Origin: Actinernus sp. WN-2022
Taxonomy: Eukaryota; Cnidaria; Anthozoa; Actiniaria; Actinernidae
DNA length: 64,000 nucleotides
Direction of reading: 5' to 3'
NCBI GenBank assembly: GCA_030867875.1
Contig: JAOWCC010000655.1
Span: forward strand, 8,888,269 to 8,952,268
Made by a program: the position numbers and the translations under genes
Shown: positions 17,945 to 29,101 of the stretch, in pieces
Layout: the number at the start of each line of letters is the position of its first letter
How positions within the stretch are numbered: the stretch's first letter is position 1
Notes under the pieces: generated by a model
What the model was told of the DNA's origin: nothing
Database searches by the model: none
What the model saw: the letters and a program-made list of their open reading frames with translations, nothing else

Positions 17945-20900
17945 TTAGTAGCCGTAAGGGTAGCTCTGATACCCTCGGAGTACCCTCTTGTCGTACACCA
18001 CCTTGAACGTCTTGGTCTCTGGGCGGGTGTGCAACGTCCTGTCTTGGGTATTGCGGTGGATGGCGTGTGGCGTCACCACCGTCCGTGTGGGTTCCCCTTG
18101 GCCTTGTACCATGGCCACCATGGTCTCGAGGTTCACGACCGCCCGATTACGCACGTTGAGGCGTAACCCCTTCACCTTGCAGACTGTACGACCCTGACTT
18201 GTTTCATACCCGTAGCTCTTGGGCCCGGTACAGGCAAAACGGACAATATGTTCCCCTTCTTTAAGTTCATTCGTCATGTCGCCTAGAAAACGACCGATCG
18301 GGGGCGCCTCTTGGCCCACTTTCCGCGTGTAGTAAATGCTGTCTGTATCGTGGTACACGATACGTTCCTTCAAGAGAGTGAGGTACGAGTACAGTTTCAG
18401 GCGGGCGTGGGCTGTCGTGTAGGCGGCAAACACAACGTTGGTATGGGGATTGGAGTCGATGTGCTGTGGCGTCGCGGTGTAGTGAACCTGTACCATGTCC
18501 TCGTGGACAAATAGAATGTCTTGGACTTCCTTCTCTTCGCTCATCATGAGCTCAAAGTACCGGTCCAGTTCTGTGATGTACTCCGTCTGCCGAGGGTTCT
18601 GCTTCTGGCCAAATTTTCCCCACAAGGTGTTTAGGATCCATTTCGCCAGGGCCCTCATGCCAGGGTTGAAAACGATCTTATCCCACTCCAACAAGATCCC
18701 CGTGGCTACCCGGTAATTCTCTATAAAAAAGAGTTTCTCGGCGTCGGTGTTACACCCGGGCGGCCAACCGCTCGCCTCTTGTTTCATCTTAAGAAATGTG
18801 TTCACGTAGTCGGTGAACAACCCCTTGGTGTCGGTGGTGGGATCGTATTGTTCCGACGCGGGGTAGTGCCACACACGGTAGACTTCCAGGACCCGGTAGC
18901 CGTACCGCAGAGCCTCGTGAAGTTCGTGGCTCACCCAGGTCCCTGTCAAAGCCCTGGCCTCGGCCTCGTGCGTACAGGGCTCCTGGTTTTTGTTTTCTGC
19001 GCAGGTCCGGCAGAGGGTAAACAGAAGTTTTTCCCCCACGTGCGTCGGGAGGACGGGGAAAAACAACTGGCGTGGCGGTACGATCTTGAGGTGGATCAAC
19101 CCCTCGTAGGGTAGGGTGGGGTCTAGATTCTCGGTGAGAATTACCGGGTGGCCCAGGGGGAACCGTTTTGTCTTTTGCACCCAGGAGTACAGGGAGCACA
19201 CATCCAGCGCCTCCATCCATTCTCCCTCCTGGGCTTCCCAGTAGGTCTTAATCCCGTTGGTACGACCGCCAAAGAAGGCTTCTTAGGGTCGAGGGGCAGC
19301 TGGGCTTGAGGGATGGGGGCTAGGGCGGCGATGGTAGGGTCCAAGGCCATGGCCGCTCTGATTTCGCACTCCCTGGTCTGGACCACGTGGTACCCTTGCT
19401 GTGTCAGGTACGCCTCTTTGTCTCGGGTCCGGTCGGCCAACGTTCTCATCGTACAGTGCAGGAGGGGATGAACTTTGTCTTGGGGGGTACAGCGGTCACA
19501 CCCATGCCAGAAACACCCGTTTATTTCGTAGGCCGTGTGAGTGGCGGCGTAGTACCCATCCAGTTTGTAAGGACCCACGCGCTTCTCTCCCTCGTTGCCC
19601 GCGTGCTGGAGTCTGATCCCATCCCGCCGCTCCACGTGGGCCAACCATTGGAGGGCCAACGCCGACTGCACGGCCTTGGGGCGGTAGCCGAGCCGTGGCA
19701 AGACCGCGATGGTGTTAGGGCGCAGGAATTTCTTTCGAAACACTAGGTTGCATAGGGAGGCGAGTGTCACGGACCTGGTAAAGGGGTCTATTCCCGCCGC
19801 GTTCATCATGATAGCCCGAAAGGCTAGACAGGCCCGTTGTAAGATGGCCACATCCCGGTGACAGTAGAGGGCCAATTCTTTCTGGAAATCGAATACCGTC
19901 CCTTTGTCCCGCTCGGTGGCGTGCCAGGCCACTAGTTCTTTTTTCCCTTGGGGACTCAATGAATCCGGCTCGTAATAATGAAGGTCTGGTAGCGGGCCTA
20001 CGTACTGCTGATGTTCTGGTTTGTTAAAAAAGATGGGGAAATCCAGCTTGTTGAGGTTTTCTGTTTGGAAACCGAACGTGACGGGGAATTGTTTGAGGGC
20101 TAGCGGGATGAAGAGCAGTGAGTCCTTGATGACGAGCTTGTAGTCTGGGATGGTCACCACCATCGCCTTACCGCCGCGGAAGAGCACTTTGGGACGGATA
20201 GCGTTCTTGAACAAGTACTCTAGGATAGGGTAGGAGTCGTAGCCCATGGCGTTGTGGGCCAGGCACACGTAGTTTTCGTGATCCCCGGAGAAGAGCCAGT
20301 CACAGAATTGGGTGAGGGCGGTGGGGCCTTTGAATTCTATTTTCTGGGTCCCACATTGAAGACAGGTAGGTGAGTCTAACGTCACGCAGAGCTCACACAC
20401 TTTGGAGACCCCTGCGAAGTTGACCACGTGTTGCGCTTCCAGGGGCATGGCTTCGAAGTCGAAGAATAGGTATCGGAACTTGTCCTCGTGCCCCTCATCT
20501 TCCGCGGCGGCTCTCTCCGTCTCCTCTTCTTCCGCCATGAGGGTGTCGTAGGCATCTTCTTCTTCTTCTCCTTCTTCTCCTTCTCCTCCTCTTCCCTCAC
20601 CTCCGTCTGGGTCTGGACTCGGGCTTTTCTGGTCCGCCACTTGCATGAAGCACAGATGGTCCGGCGGAACAATAGTGTTGCAGCTCCGGCAACGGTATTC
20701 CCCGCACACGTGGACCGCTGGTTGTTGTCGTCGACTCCGAGTCAGATGGTCCACGGTCACCCCACACTGTGTACAGCGGGTGTACCGCTCGCAATAGCTC
20801 CATTCTCTTGTGCCCGTGGTCCCTCGCCCCTCTCGGTGGGGGTGGTGGCGGCGGTGGTTCTCGTAGCAGGCCCCACTCCTGAACCACCGACGGCATTGGG

Positions 20901-21788
20901 TGCATTTCCTCCAATCCCACTTTTCTCCAGGGGGGAGAGGGGGTGTACAATTTTTGACACCGCAACTACCACACGTCGGGTCGCAGGCGTGTTGTCTAGG
21001 GTCATTGTAGGTCTTCTTACAGAGGAGGCAAAAGTACTTGGCGTTCAACAGACCACACATGTTGGTGATGACGTCATAGTGGCGAACCGATGTTTGGTAC
21101 AGGTAAAGATGGTGCCATGCCTCGGGGAGGTGGCCTGAGTAGATGATGCTGTTCATGTGCACACGGGAGACCAGATTTACTTCTACCCCTTTGTCTGACA
21201 AATACGCCTGGAACTGCTTCAGCTCTGGTATTCCACACGGACGAATAGGCACCCCGCCTGGCGGTGAAGTTCCACGGCTAGAGTCCGTTGTAGGGGCCTT
21301 CCCCGTCGGATGTCGTCGTACTTAGGAAAAGGTTGTTCATACTTGGCCAACGCGGTGACCAACCCTCTGGCCATGCATAGTTCATCGCCGTTTCGTATCC
21401 TCACAATACTTCTTTTATTTTTCATGAATTTCTCCAAGTCGGTGGTACAACAGCGGGCCGAACGTCCCTTTCCCGCCCTCGGAATTTCCACGTGAAACAG
21501 GTGGATATGGAAATTGCCCTGCAGGATGAACTCTTGATTGGATTGAGTAAGTTCTCCTATTCTAGCCATCACCAGAGCGGGGGTGAGGGTGGACCTCATC
21601 AGGTAAGGAAAGGAAAGGGGGTAGTCCAAATGTGGGGCATCCAGGGTAAGCCTAACTCGATCTTGTGGGTTGGCGTCCTCAAGGGTTGTGTCCAGGACCC
21701 TCTCTATGACTGCCGTCACGTCTTGAAGCGCCTGACCATGAAAAAATAAAAATAAAAAATAAAATACATAAATAAATGAATAATGCAT
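17945..21788 (-). CDS. Protein-primed family B DNA polymerase (two frame breaks)
   Basis: Replicates the element. Three minus-strand frames follow each other: 21788-21250 (N-terminal domain), 21252-19280, and 19280-17945. Several CxxC pairs lie at about 21030-20660. Exonuclease motifs: I (LFFDFEAM, about 20460), II (LAHNAMGYD, about 20250) and III (YCHRDVAIL, about 19850). An endonuclease-like insert typical of Polinton polymerases (YEINGCFWHGC) is at about 19510. Polymerase motif A is LDVCSLYSW at about 19200 (Ser where Pro is usual), B is ILNTLWGKFGQ at about 18625, and C is YHDTDSIYY at about 18345. Single-base breaks lie at the C4 run 21252-21255 and at about 19279-19285. The ATG at 21788 gives a hydrophobic leader in low-complexity AT DNA, so the true start, perhaps after a splice, is uncertain. 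Confidence 0.92.
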
Positions 21789-21970
21789 AAATAAATTTTC
21801 TAAAAAAAAAAAAACTAAAAATTTTCTAAAAAAAAAAAATTCTAAAAAAAAAAATATTTCTTTTTTAATTTTTAATTTTTTAACAAAAATATAAATAAAA
21901 CAAAAGTGGGGCACTCTATAGCTAGAGGAGAGAAAAAAAGAAAAAGAAAAAAAGAAAAAAGAAAAATTTG

Positions 21971-22043
21971 GATTTCCTCGCGGGACTCGAACCCCGTGGT
22001 CTTGAATCTCTTGGAAACAGGAGAATTATCACTAGGCGCCATC
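21971..22043 (-). tRNA. tRNA-like sequence, degenerate (Gly-TCC-like anticodon region)
   Basis: On the minus strand there is a good B box (GGTTCGAGTCC) and an A-box-like TGGCGCCTAGTGATAA at tRNA spacing within 73 nt, with TTCCAAG in the anticodon-loop position as in tRNA-Gly(TCC). However, the acceptor ends pair at only about three positions, the T stem has two mismatches and the anticodon stem is imperfect. It is more likely a tRNA-derived relic or a Pol III promoter-like element than a working tRNA. Confidence 0.3.
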
Positions 22044-22152
22044 TCGCGCGCACTGTGACGTCATGCCAAAAATAGTGTAGTCAATCCTTACCTCAGGCAA
22101 TGTCGCGCGGGATCTCGTCTTTATTTTTAGCTCGTAGTCTTTGCAGCTCGTC

Positions 22153-22899
22153 TTAATTTTTTTGCAAACTTAGTTCAAACTTCTCCTCCTCTTCCTCTTC
22201 CTCCTCTTCCTCCACTTCTACTGCAGTGGCGGCGCCGGCGCTTGTTTTTTGCTTCTTTTTCTTTCCGCCTCCTTGCTGCTCCCCCCTCTGTTTGGCCTCG
22301 GGAAACATGTCGTGGAGACAGCCCCCCGGATCAAAGTTATCGTTGTCCTCGTTGTCCTCGTTGTCCTCGTGGTCCTCGTGGTCCTCGTTCTTCGACCGTT
22401 GGGGCCCCCAGTTGGGCTCGTCCTTACTCCACAAGGGGTTGAGGGCCCGTTTTATCCGGTAGTCGGCGTTGAACACATCGGCCAGATTTTGCGGCGTCAA
22501 TTGTGCCCGTACGCTGGGGAGGTTTAAGGCGGCGACTAGCTCTTCTATTTCCTCCTCCTCCTCCTCCTCTTCCACGGGAATGTTCTCCTCTTCCCACTCG
22601 GGGATAGTAAAGGGTACTTGCGATAGTGTAGGGTAGTCCCCGCCCGGGGGGAAATTTGTGTCTTCTAGGAAGGCGTACAAGTCGTCTTCATTGTACCATT
22701 CTTCTTCAAAATTGAACGCCTCGTTTTCATCTACTACGGGAGCCAAAGCGGATAGCGGAAGAATTTCCTCTGGCCTCCCGGGGGAGAGGGTGGACCGTGA
22801 CGGCTGTGGTAAACCGTAAGGGTTGTCCTCTATTTCTTCTTCTTCAACTGTAACTGTTACTTCTCCGCCTTCTTCATTTAGGTAAGTTAAGGTGGACAT
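22153..22899 (-). CDS. Acidic protein of unknown function upstream of the polymerase
   Basis: A 248-residue protein, with ATG at 22899 chosen because a TATAAAAG lies 38 bp upstream at 22937-22944; the open frame extends a little further without ATG. It contains several poly-Glu blocks, an (HEDHEDNEDNEDND)-type repeat, a short basic patch (GGGKKKKQK) and a final Glu-rich tail. Nothing resembles a known catalytic motif. Its place as first gene of the minus-strand transcription unit and its acidity would fit a regulatory or activator-like early protein, but this is inference. Confidence 0.7.
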   Translation of the reverse strand: MSTLTYLNEEGGEVTVTVEEEEIEDNPYGLPQPSRSTLSPGRPEEILPLSALAPVVDENEAFNFEEEWYNEDDLYAFLEDTNFPPGGDYPTLSQVPFTIPEWEEENIPVEEEEEEEEIEELVAALNLPSVRAQLTPQNLADVFNADYRIKRALNPLWSKDEPNWGPQRSKNEDHEDHEDNEDNEDNDNFDPGGCLHDMFPEAKQRGEQQGGGKKKKQKTSAGAATAVEVEEEEEEEEEEKFELSLQKN

Positions 22900-22936
22900 C
22901 GTCGTGAAACTAATCCAAAACAAAATTCGTCACTCG

Positions 22937-22944
22937 CTTTTATA
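22937..22944 (-). promoter_or_regulatory. TATA box for the acidic-protein/polymerase unit
   Basis: TATAAAAG on the minus strand, 38 bp upstream of the ATG at 22899, with CCAAT boxes beyond it at about 22963, 22990 and 23013. Confidence 0.6.
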
Positions 22945-23990
22945 TTTTTTTAACTTCTCCCTGATTGGTGCACTTTTCTCGGCCTGGGATTGGTTCCCTT
23001 AGAATGAACACACCTCGTGATTGGTGGTTTTCGATCCGGTTTTGGCTCTAGCTCGACTCTCTTTATTATTTTGTGTACAAGAATACCTCGCCCCTCCCTA
23101 ACCACTCGCTTATTCTTCCGAATTTTTGTGGGCCCTCCCCCGGGAGACCTCCCTCTACAAGCCTCTTCAAACCTCCTCCTCTTTGGGGACAAAGAAACTA
23201 TCGAAAATGCCTTCCCAAAACCGACCCTTTGCTATTCAATAAACAAAGAGGGGTCTGCGTAAGGGTAAGTGCAGCGGTCAGCGGTATTAGTATTTTCGCA
23301 CATTGGCCGCGTATAAGCCACGTCTCGTGATTGGTGGTTTAGGGGGCGCCAACTTTCAACTGGTTTCCCGAGGGTCGCGTTGTGTTTCCGACGTCCCAGG
23401 ACCTCTTTCCCGGAAAGTGTGAAAGGGAAAAACAAATAAAAAACGTGGAACACTAAGGGGAACGTGGGAAGAAGGCCTCCAGAAAATTTTAGAAATTTTC
23501 ACCGACGGGATAGGGTAGAATTTGATTTTCTCTCCGAAGTTAGGTAAACAACGTTAACTCAGAGTAAGAAACGCGCGCGTAAACAAACTACGTAACGCCT
23601 CGTGATTGGTCAATCAAAATCAGGTCACTTTCAACTGGTTTCCCAAAGGTCATACAGGTTTCGGGGCTCCAAGGACACCTTTTCCGGGTCGAAGGAAGGG
23701 AGAAAAAACGTGGAACACTAAGAGGGGGTTGCGAAGAAGTCCTCCAGAAAAAAAATAGTCCATTTCCTCGATGGTTTAGGGTTGATTTTGAGCTTCTTAG
23801 AGGGCCCAGAAAAAAAGTTTGCCAAAAAATGTCAAAAACGGATCGAAATCCACCACTCACAGAGCACTCCATTTTTAGCGGACCAATCCCAGGCCGAGAC
23901 ATGACGAACTTCATGAGCATCTGAATCTCACAGCAGGCGACTGTAGCCAAATGATTAGTTGTTATGGTAACTTAATAATCCAATGTAAGT
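22945..23990. promoter_or_regulatory. Non-coding control-like region with repeated CCAAT blocks
   Basis: No protein-like ORF. CTCGTGATTGG-type blocks occur at about 23010, 23325 and 23598. The last two each begin a longer direct repeat: CTTTCAACTGGTTTCCC, about 60 bp of diverged sequence, then ACGTGGAACACTAAG (about 23350-23455 and 23630-23722). It lies upstream of the minus-strand polymerase unit and may hold its enhancer or an origin-like function. Confidence 0.5.
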
Positions 23991-25480
23991 TTCCATCAAC
24001 ACGCAGTGTTGTCTACTTTGAAGCTTGTCATCACGTACAGAGTTTGTTTTATAAAGCAGAGATGCTTTAAGGCACAGTTTTAATAGTTAATATGAGACAA
24101 CGGTACATAAGATTACATTTCGTTCCGACATTTTCAGCTATGAAATCAAGGCGGAAGGCGAGTTCACATCGGTGCCGCGACTATTTGCCTCTTTCGCGTT
24201 TTCGTATATGGCCTTGATCCTTCAAAAAAGTTGTACGCTTTTTCGAGCGAGGTGGCAGAGGGAAGTCTGAAGTATATCGCTAGCGATGTTTTCGAGTTTC
24301 CACTCGACAGTGTAGAAGGCCAACATGGCGGCAAAGCTGCCGCTGAACGGTTCTGTACAGGGAGGAGGAAAGTCGTTGTATCGACTTTGTTCAGCATTCT
24401 TTGCCGAGCATTACGCCGCAAGAACCTTGAGAAGGAAACGTTTTTATGTTCTAGCGAGTTTGAAGCGCTCCGGCAAATTATTACGGCTTCCGAAATCAAG
24501 AATACGGGCAGAACCAACGCGAAGTTCCCGCCATTTTTGAAACGCCACCGTCGACTCCCGTCTCTCACGTTGATACGCCGGCTAAGAGTACGAAGAATCT
24601 TTCATGTAAATTCAAGGTACGTATACTAGAAGAATTAAGCAAGGGATTTATAGGGCCACGCATAAAGGCTAAACGTGCCGGCATTGTGTCAAGAAGTTTG
24701 ATGGAATAACTAAGGACTCGGGTCGCTTCAAATGGACAGGAATTAGGCCGAATCATGTTTCTTGTAGTTTCCTCCATGCTGGGGAAATCGGGGGAAATGG
24801 ACGATGCGTTCGTAAGAGAGAAGATTTCATCAGCTTCGAGGAATTGTCGTGTGTCACAGCGGTATAAAGAAAGCGATTACGCTGCTGGCTTCGTATGTTA
24901 ACTCGATGAGAGTGCCTGAGACTGGGTCCAGCTTTTAGTCACGCTCACTTTAGGTCATGGCAAACGGTCCTGAACTTTTTTTACATTGTCCGAAGTGGGG
25001 TAAGCTAACCATAAAATTGATTTCTTAATCGAATTTTCGTTTACTTAATTGGATGAATTACAATAATATATTTTATTATAAGAAAAGAAAAAAACGTAGT
25101 ATAGGTACAGGCTAGCTAATTAATCTTAAAATTAAAGTATGCCAGTCATGTTTATATTAAATATTTGTTTAATATAGATAAGCTAGGCCATCCCAATAAA
25201 ATGTTTCGTTTATCATTGCCCAACCGACCCATTTTTGGGGGGACAAAGTAAAAATAAAATAAAGATCAAGGAATATTTCCGAGCTCCATTTTAGTTTCTT
25301 GCCTTTCGATATAACACAGCCACAATGTTATAAATACCACTTAAACGTTCAGGGAAAGCTAAACTGTATTATGTTATGGACTAGGGCTAGTGTATTGATA
25401 GATGTTTAAGCGATTTTCCTCTCGCGTATGTTTTACAACTGTTTTCTTTTCCCATGTTAGGATTTCTCATAAAAGTTTTC
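23991..25480. other. AT-rich stretch without recognised gene; one exon-like block
   Basis: About 24140-24616 is less AT-rich and ends at a good splice-donor match (CAAG|GTACGT at 24616/24617). ORFs cross it on both strands but none is recognisable. The remainder is intron-like AT-rich DNA. It sits inside Polinton 1, so it is either a spliced gene of the element or a nested insertion. Confidence 0.4.
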
Positions 25481-26291
25481 AAGTTCACTGGAAACCTGGA
25501 GACAGCAGAGAAACTTGGCTGAAAGGCTGTAACTCTGTGTAAAATTATACTTCTACCTGCAGTATTTTACTTGATGTTTCCTCAGGAATTCAGTAACTTT
25601 TTTTTCACAATTACACTTTTTATTATTCTTTTTCTAATCAGGTTTTTGTTGTAAATATTAAATTCAAGTTCACTGGAAACCTGGAGACAGCAGAGAAACT
25701 TGGCTGAAAGGCTGTGACTCTGTGTAAAATACTTCTACCTGCAGTATTTTACTTGATGTTTCCTCAGGAATTCAGTAACTTTTTTTTCACAATTACACTT
25801 TTTATTATTCTTTTTCTAATCAGGTTTTTGTTGTAAATATTAAATTCAAGTTCACTGGAAACCTGGAGACAGCAGAGAAACTTGGCTGAAAGGCTGTGAC
25901 TCTGTGTAAAATACTTCTACCTGCAGTATTTTACTTGATGTTTCCTCAGGAATTCAGTAACATTTTTTTCACAATTACACTTTTTATTATTCTTTTTATA
26001 ATCAGGTTTTTGTTGTAAATATTAAATTCAAGTTCATTGGAAACCTGGAGACGGCAGAGAAACTTGGCTGAAAGGCTGTGACTCTGTGTAAGGTACTTCT
26101 ACATGCAGTTGTATTTTACTTGATGTTTCCTCAGGAATCCAGTAACTTTTTTTTCGCAATTACGCTTTTTATTATTCTTTTTCTAATCAGGTTTTTGTTT
26201 TAAATATTAAATTCAAGTTCACTGGAAACCTGGAGACAGTAGAGAACTGACCAGGCTGAAAAGCTGTGACACTTCTACCTGTGGTATTTTA
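25481..26291 (+). repeat. Tandem repeat, ~183-bp unit, about 4.4 copies
   Basis: Unit starts at 25481, 25666, 25848, 26030 and 26215, each beginning AAGTTCACTGGAAACCTGGA and the last incomplete. Copies 2 and 3 are almost identical; copy 4 and the partial fifth are more diverged. Each unit holds a pyrimidine run followed by CTAATCAG, which looks like a 3' splice site. Confidence 0.93.
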
Positions 26292-27930
26292 CGAAGCCCA
26301 GGTTCGGCAAGCTGGTTTAAATGGGGCTCTGGTCCCACATACAATTACTGGAACTAAAATCGACCTTAATCGACTTTTAGGTAATTATATACCAGTGTTA
26401 ACGCATTAGCCGCCTTATTTATAAGTTCACTTTAATCGGGATTTTGTACAACCGGACCCTGATAAAACTTAAATCAGGTGCCGGCTTAGGAAAGTATAAG
26501 ACTTTATCTACGAGGGCTATCATAATGTTTATTAGACAGTTTAATCATGTAACATTAAATGGCAAAGAAAACCTACATACGAGAAAGACTTAGGTATAGT
26601 CGAGATAACTGTAAATAGATAACATAATATACAGCTTTTAATCGATGAATTGTACATCAATCTGTCTAGTTTGTAACAAAGATTCTGAAGACTCAGAAGC
26701 CAGTTTCTTAAAATGAAACTTTTCCGACATAAATCCGGAAAGTTAAAATGTCATTTGAGGAGCTGTTGTACAGTGGCCACCAAATTAGTTTGCATTTCCT
26801 TGTTGCCCTGCCTTCCACAGCTCCAAATTTAATTCCGAGCTCATTGTTGCCCTTCCTTTTCCGGCTTTACTTTTGGCTGCCTCGATGGCTTCCCTACCCG
26901 ACGTAGATTCGACACATCGCGAATTTCCTGCGAACCGGCAGAGAAAGACTTCCGCAGGTAGAGTGGTACAAAAATCTACTCTTCCAAAGCCCTCGCAACA
27001 TCTATCTGTGACTGTGTCTTTAAAGACACTTTCAATACCTTTTCCTTCCAGACGGACCTTCAGATGTCTTACAACTGTGACAGAATTAAACCTTGCGCTC
27101 TTTATTTGATGCAAAAGGTGCGAAAAGTACCATTTTCCTGTGATTAATTGTAAAAAAAAAACATTTCGGCATTGACATGAATATCAGTCAGTTGTCCATT
27201 TGCTTCAGATTAATTGAGTATTCTCAGATTCACTGCTCAATCGGCTTATTCCGGTAGAGTTCAGTATTACTCATTTCAATGTATAGGCGTTTTGAAGAGT
27301 CGTGTAGAGAACTGTTCCCGTTTTATTGATGAACTACACTCGTGCTTATTCGCATAGTTCATTATATTATTAATTTTATTATTTAATTATCGTCAGTCAA
27401 GTTCAATGAGCAATGCTTATCGGTCACAGGCGTGTTTGCAGTTGTTAGATATTCTGTTTACTCGTCGACATTTTCAGTTCATTCAATTCTTCAAGGAACA
27501 AATAATTAGTATTCAATAAATGTAGTTACTTTTTCACATTTTCATCGATCACAAACGTTATCAGATTAATGCTTTGAATTATTGAAACAACTTTTATTAG
27601 CAAGCGTTGCTTTATTAGTTTATTCTATGATTGCACTGAATGAAGATCACGCACATTAGTTGTTCTTACCCGCACGCTGAAGGTTACATCGCGATTTCTT
27701 TTCGAACAAAAGAGAATGTACAGAAGTGTAAGTTTTAATTACAGACGAAAGTCCTTCAACCGGTTCAGTCTGGAATTGCACTTTTGATTGATTCCTGCTT
27801 CTTTTCTCAGTTTCTCTTTGACAGATTCGTTAAGGGCTTGTCAACTCTAACGCATAAACAAACCACAAGGTGATAATTTAAAGCTGTAGAATTGACGCCC
27901 GACAAAATTAAACTGTTGGAGCTACCTCAG
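26292..27930. other. AT-rich stretch; one weak minus-strand ORF
   Basis: The only candidate is a 109-codon minus-strand frame at 26785-27114 of balanced composition (containing RVDFCTTLPAEVFLCRFAG), which could be an exon but resembles nothing I know; a plus-strand frame covers the same DNA. The rest is intron-like. Confidence 0.3.
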
Positions 27931-27933
27931 CTC

Positions 27934-27976
27934 CCCTGCTGATGAACTACGAATGAATCGTAGTTCATCGGCAGGG
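27934..27976. repeat. Perfect 19-bp stem hairpin
   Basis: The arms CCCTGCTGATGAACTACGA and TCGTAGTTCATCGGCAGGG pair over 19 positions (one T-G) around the 5-nt loop ATGAA. It is the strongest short hairpin noticed in the element. Confidence 0.85.
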
Positions 27977-28086
27977 TGCCACGGATTCAGATGCTCATGA
28001 AGTTCATCATGAGTGCTCCAATCAGGAGCCAGCCTTTGCCGCATAAATACATCAGGTTCAGTGAACTTCAGTGCCTTTGCCCTCCA

Positions 28087-28930
28087 GCACTCAAGAAGGT
28101 AAGTGTACACGGAAGTCTCTCTTGAAATTCAACACGGACCTCTACTAATCTTTTATTCTTTGGTTTCCTTTTTATTTCTACAGCTTAAACAAACAAACAA
28201 GCCAAGTGTAAAAGGGAGATGGCCAATAGAGGACCCCACAGAGAGAGAGAAGTACGGGCCTGCTGACTTGTTTTTGATCTTGGACCACAACCACTAACTT
28301 TTTCATTTTTGTTTTTTGTTTTTACAGAATGTTTACGGCGTAGACGACCTCAACATGACCCATGTAAGTTGGACTCCGTCCCGTCCCCCTAAAACACAGT
28401 GTAGCGTTCGGCCTCTGCTTAACAGTCCGTTCATTTTTTATTGGCAAAACTCCCCACGACTCCTAATTTGATAATTTTTTATAGTTTTTTTCTTGGAGGT
28501 CCTATCGGGACCTGCCCGCTCTGGTAAGAGCGCCTAAATACAGAAACAATTCCTCTAAAACATGATTCATGCCATTCTTCTTTTATTTAAAAAAAAAAAA
28601 ATCCCCCCCGAACAGACTTTCAACGCTGATCACTACTATTCTCATGCCATGGTGCTGCGGCCCACGGGCCTACCGGTTGAAATACTGACTAGAATAGGAG
28701 AATACGTTTGTACACAACAGCGGATAGACAGGAAAAAGAAAAATCACCAGTCCTATTTTTCCCCGACACTATTTTTACTGAAGCATGTAACCAACCGAAT
28801 CCGTGGTACTTACTCCTGGAACAACTCATATCAGACAATGGAGTTCAACAGAAATTTCACAATGTCCACCGCTGTTGGGGGTGCCCTGAATGCAGAGCCC
28901 CTTTCAGAATTTACTTTTTCATGGTGTTGG
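28087..28930 (+). other. Candidate small exons of a spliced plus-strand gene
   Basis: Good splice signals occur in series: donor AAG|GTAAGT at 28099; acceptor TTTATTTCTACAG ending 28183; acceptor TTTTGTTTTTACAG ending 28327 with donor CAT|GTAAGT at 28364 (a 36-nt exon); donor CTG|GTAAGA at 28524; acceptor GAACAG ending 28615. The following stretch has frames with a Cys-rich segment (HRCWGCPECRAPF at about 28865) resembling the second half of a RING finger. Exon joining cannot be decided from DNA alone, and no function is assigned. Confidence 0.35.
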
Positions 28931-29101
28931 TATTGCCATTCTAATAAGATCTATTGCAAGATGCATTGCAAGTCAGGCATCGTCTACCGCCGGTGCCCCC
29001 ACCACCCCGTCTATAGGATTCTATCAGACTGGGAGGGATGGGGGCGATTTCAGTGGAAAACTTTATATTTTCACATTCCAAATTAATTTTTTCTTTTTTA
29101 G

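Noticed and set aside
22226..22527. Plus-strand ORFs rich in Ser/Leu/Val over the acidic gene
   Set aside because: They are the antisense reading of the GAG/GAC-rich repeats in the acidic protein gene.
27934..27970. CTGATGA at 27937 as a hammerhead ribozyme core
   Set aside because: No GAAA follows a stem II at the right place; the sequence is a simple long hairpin.
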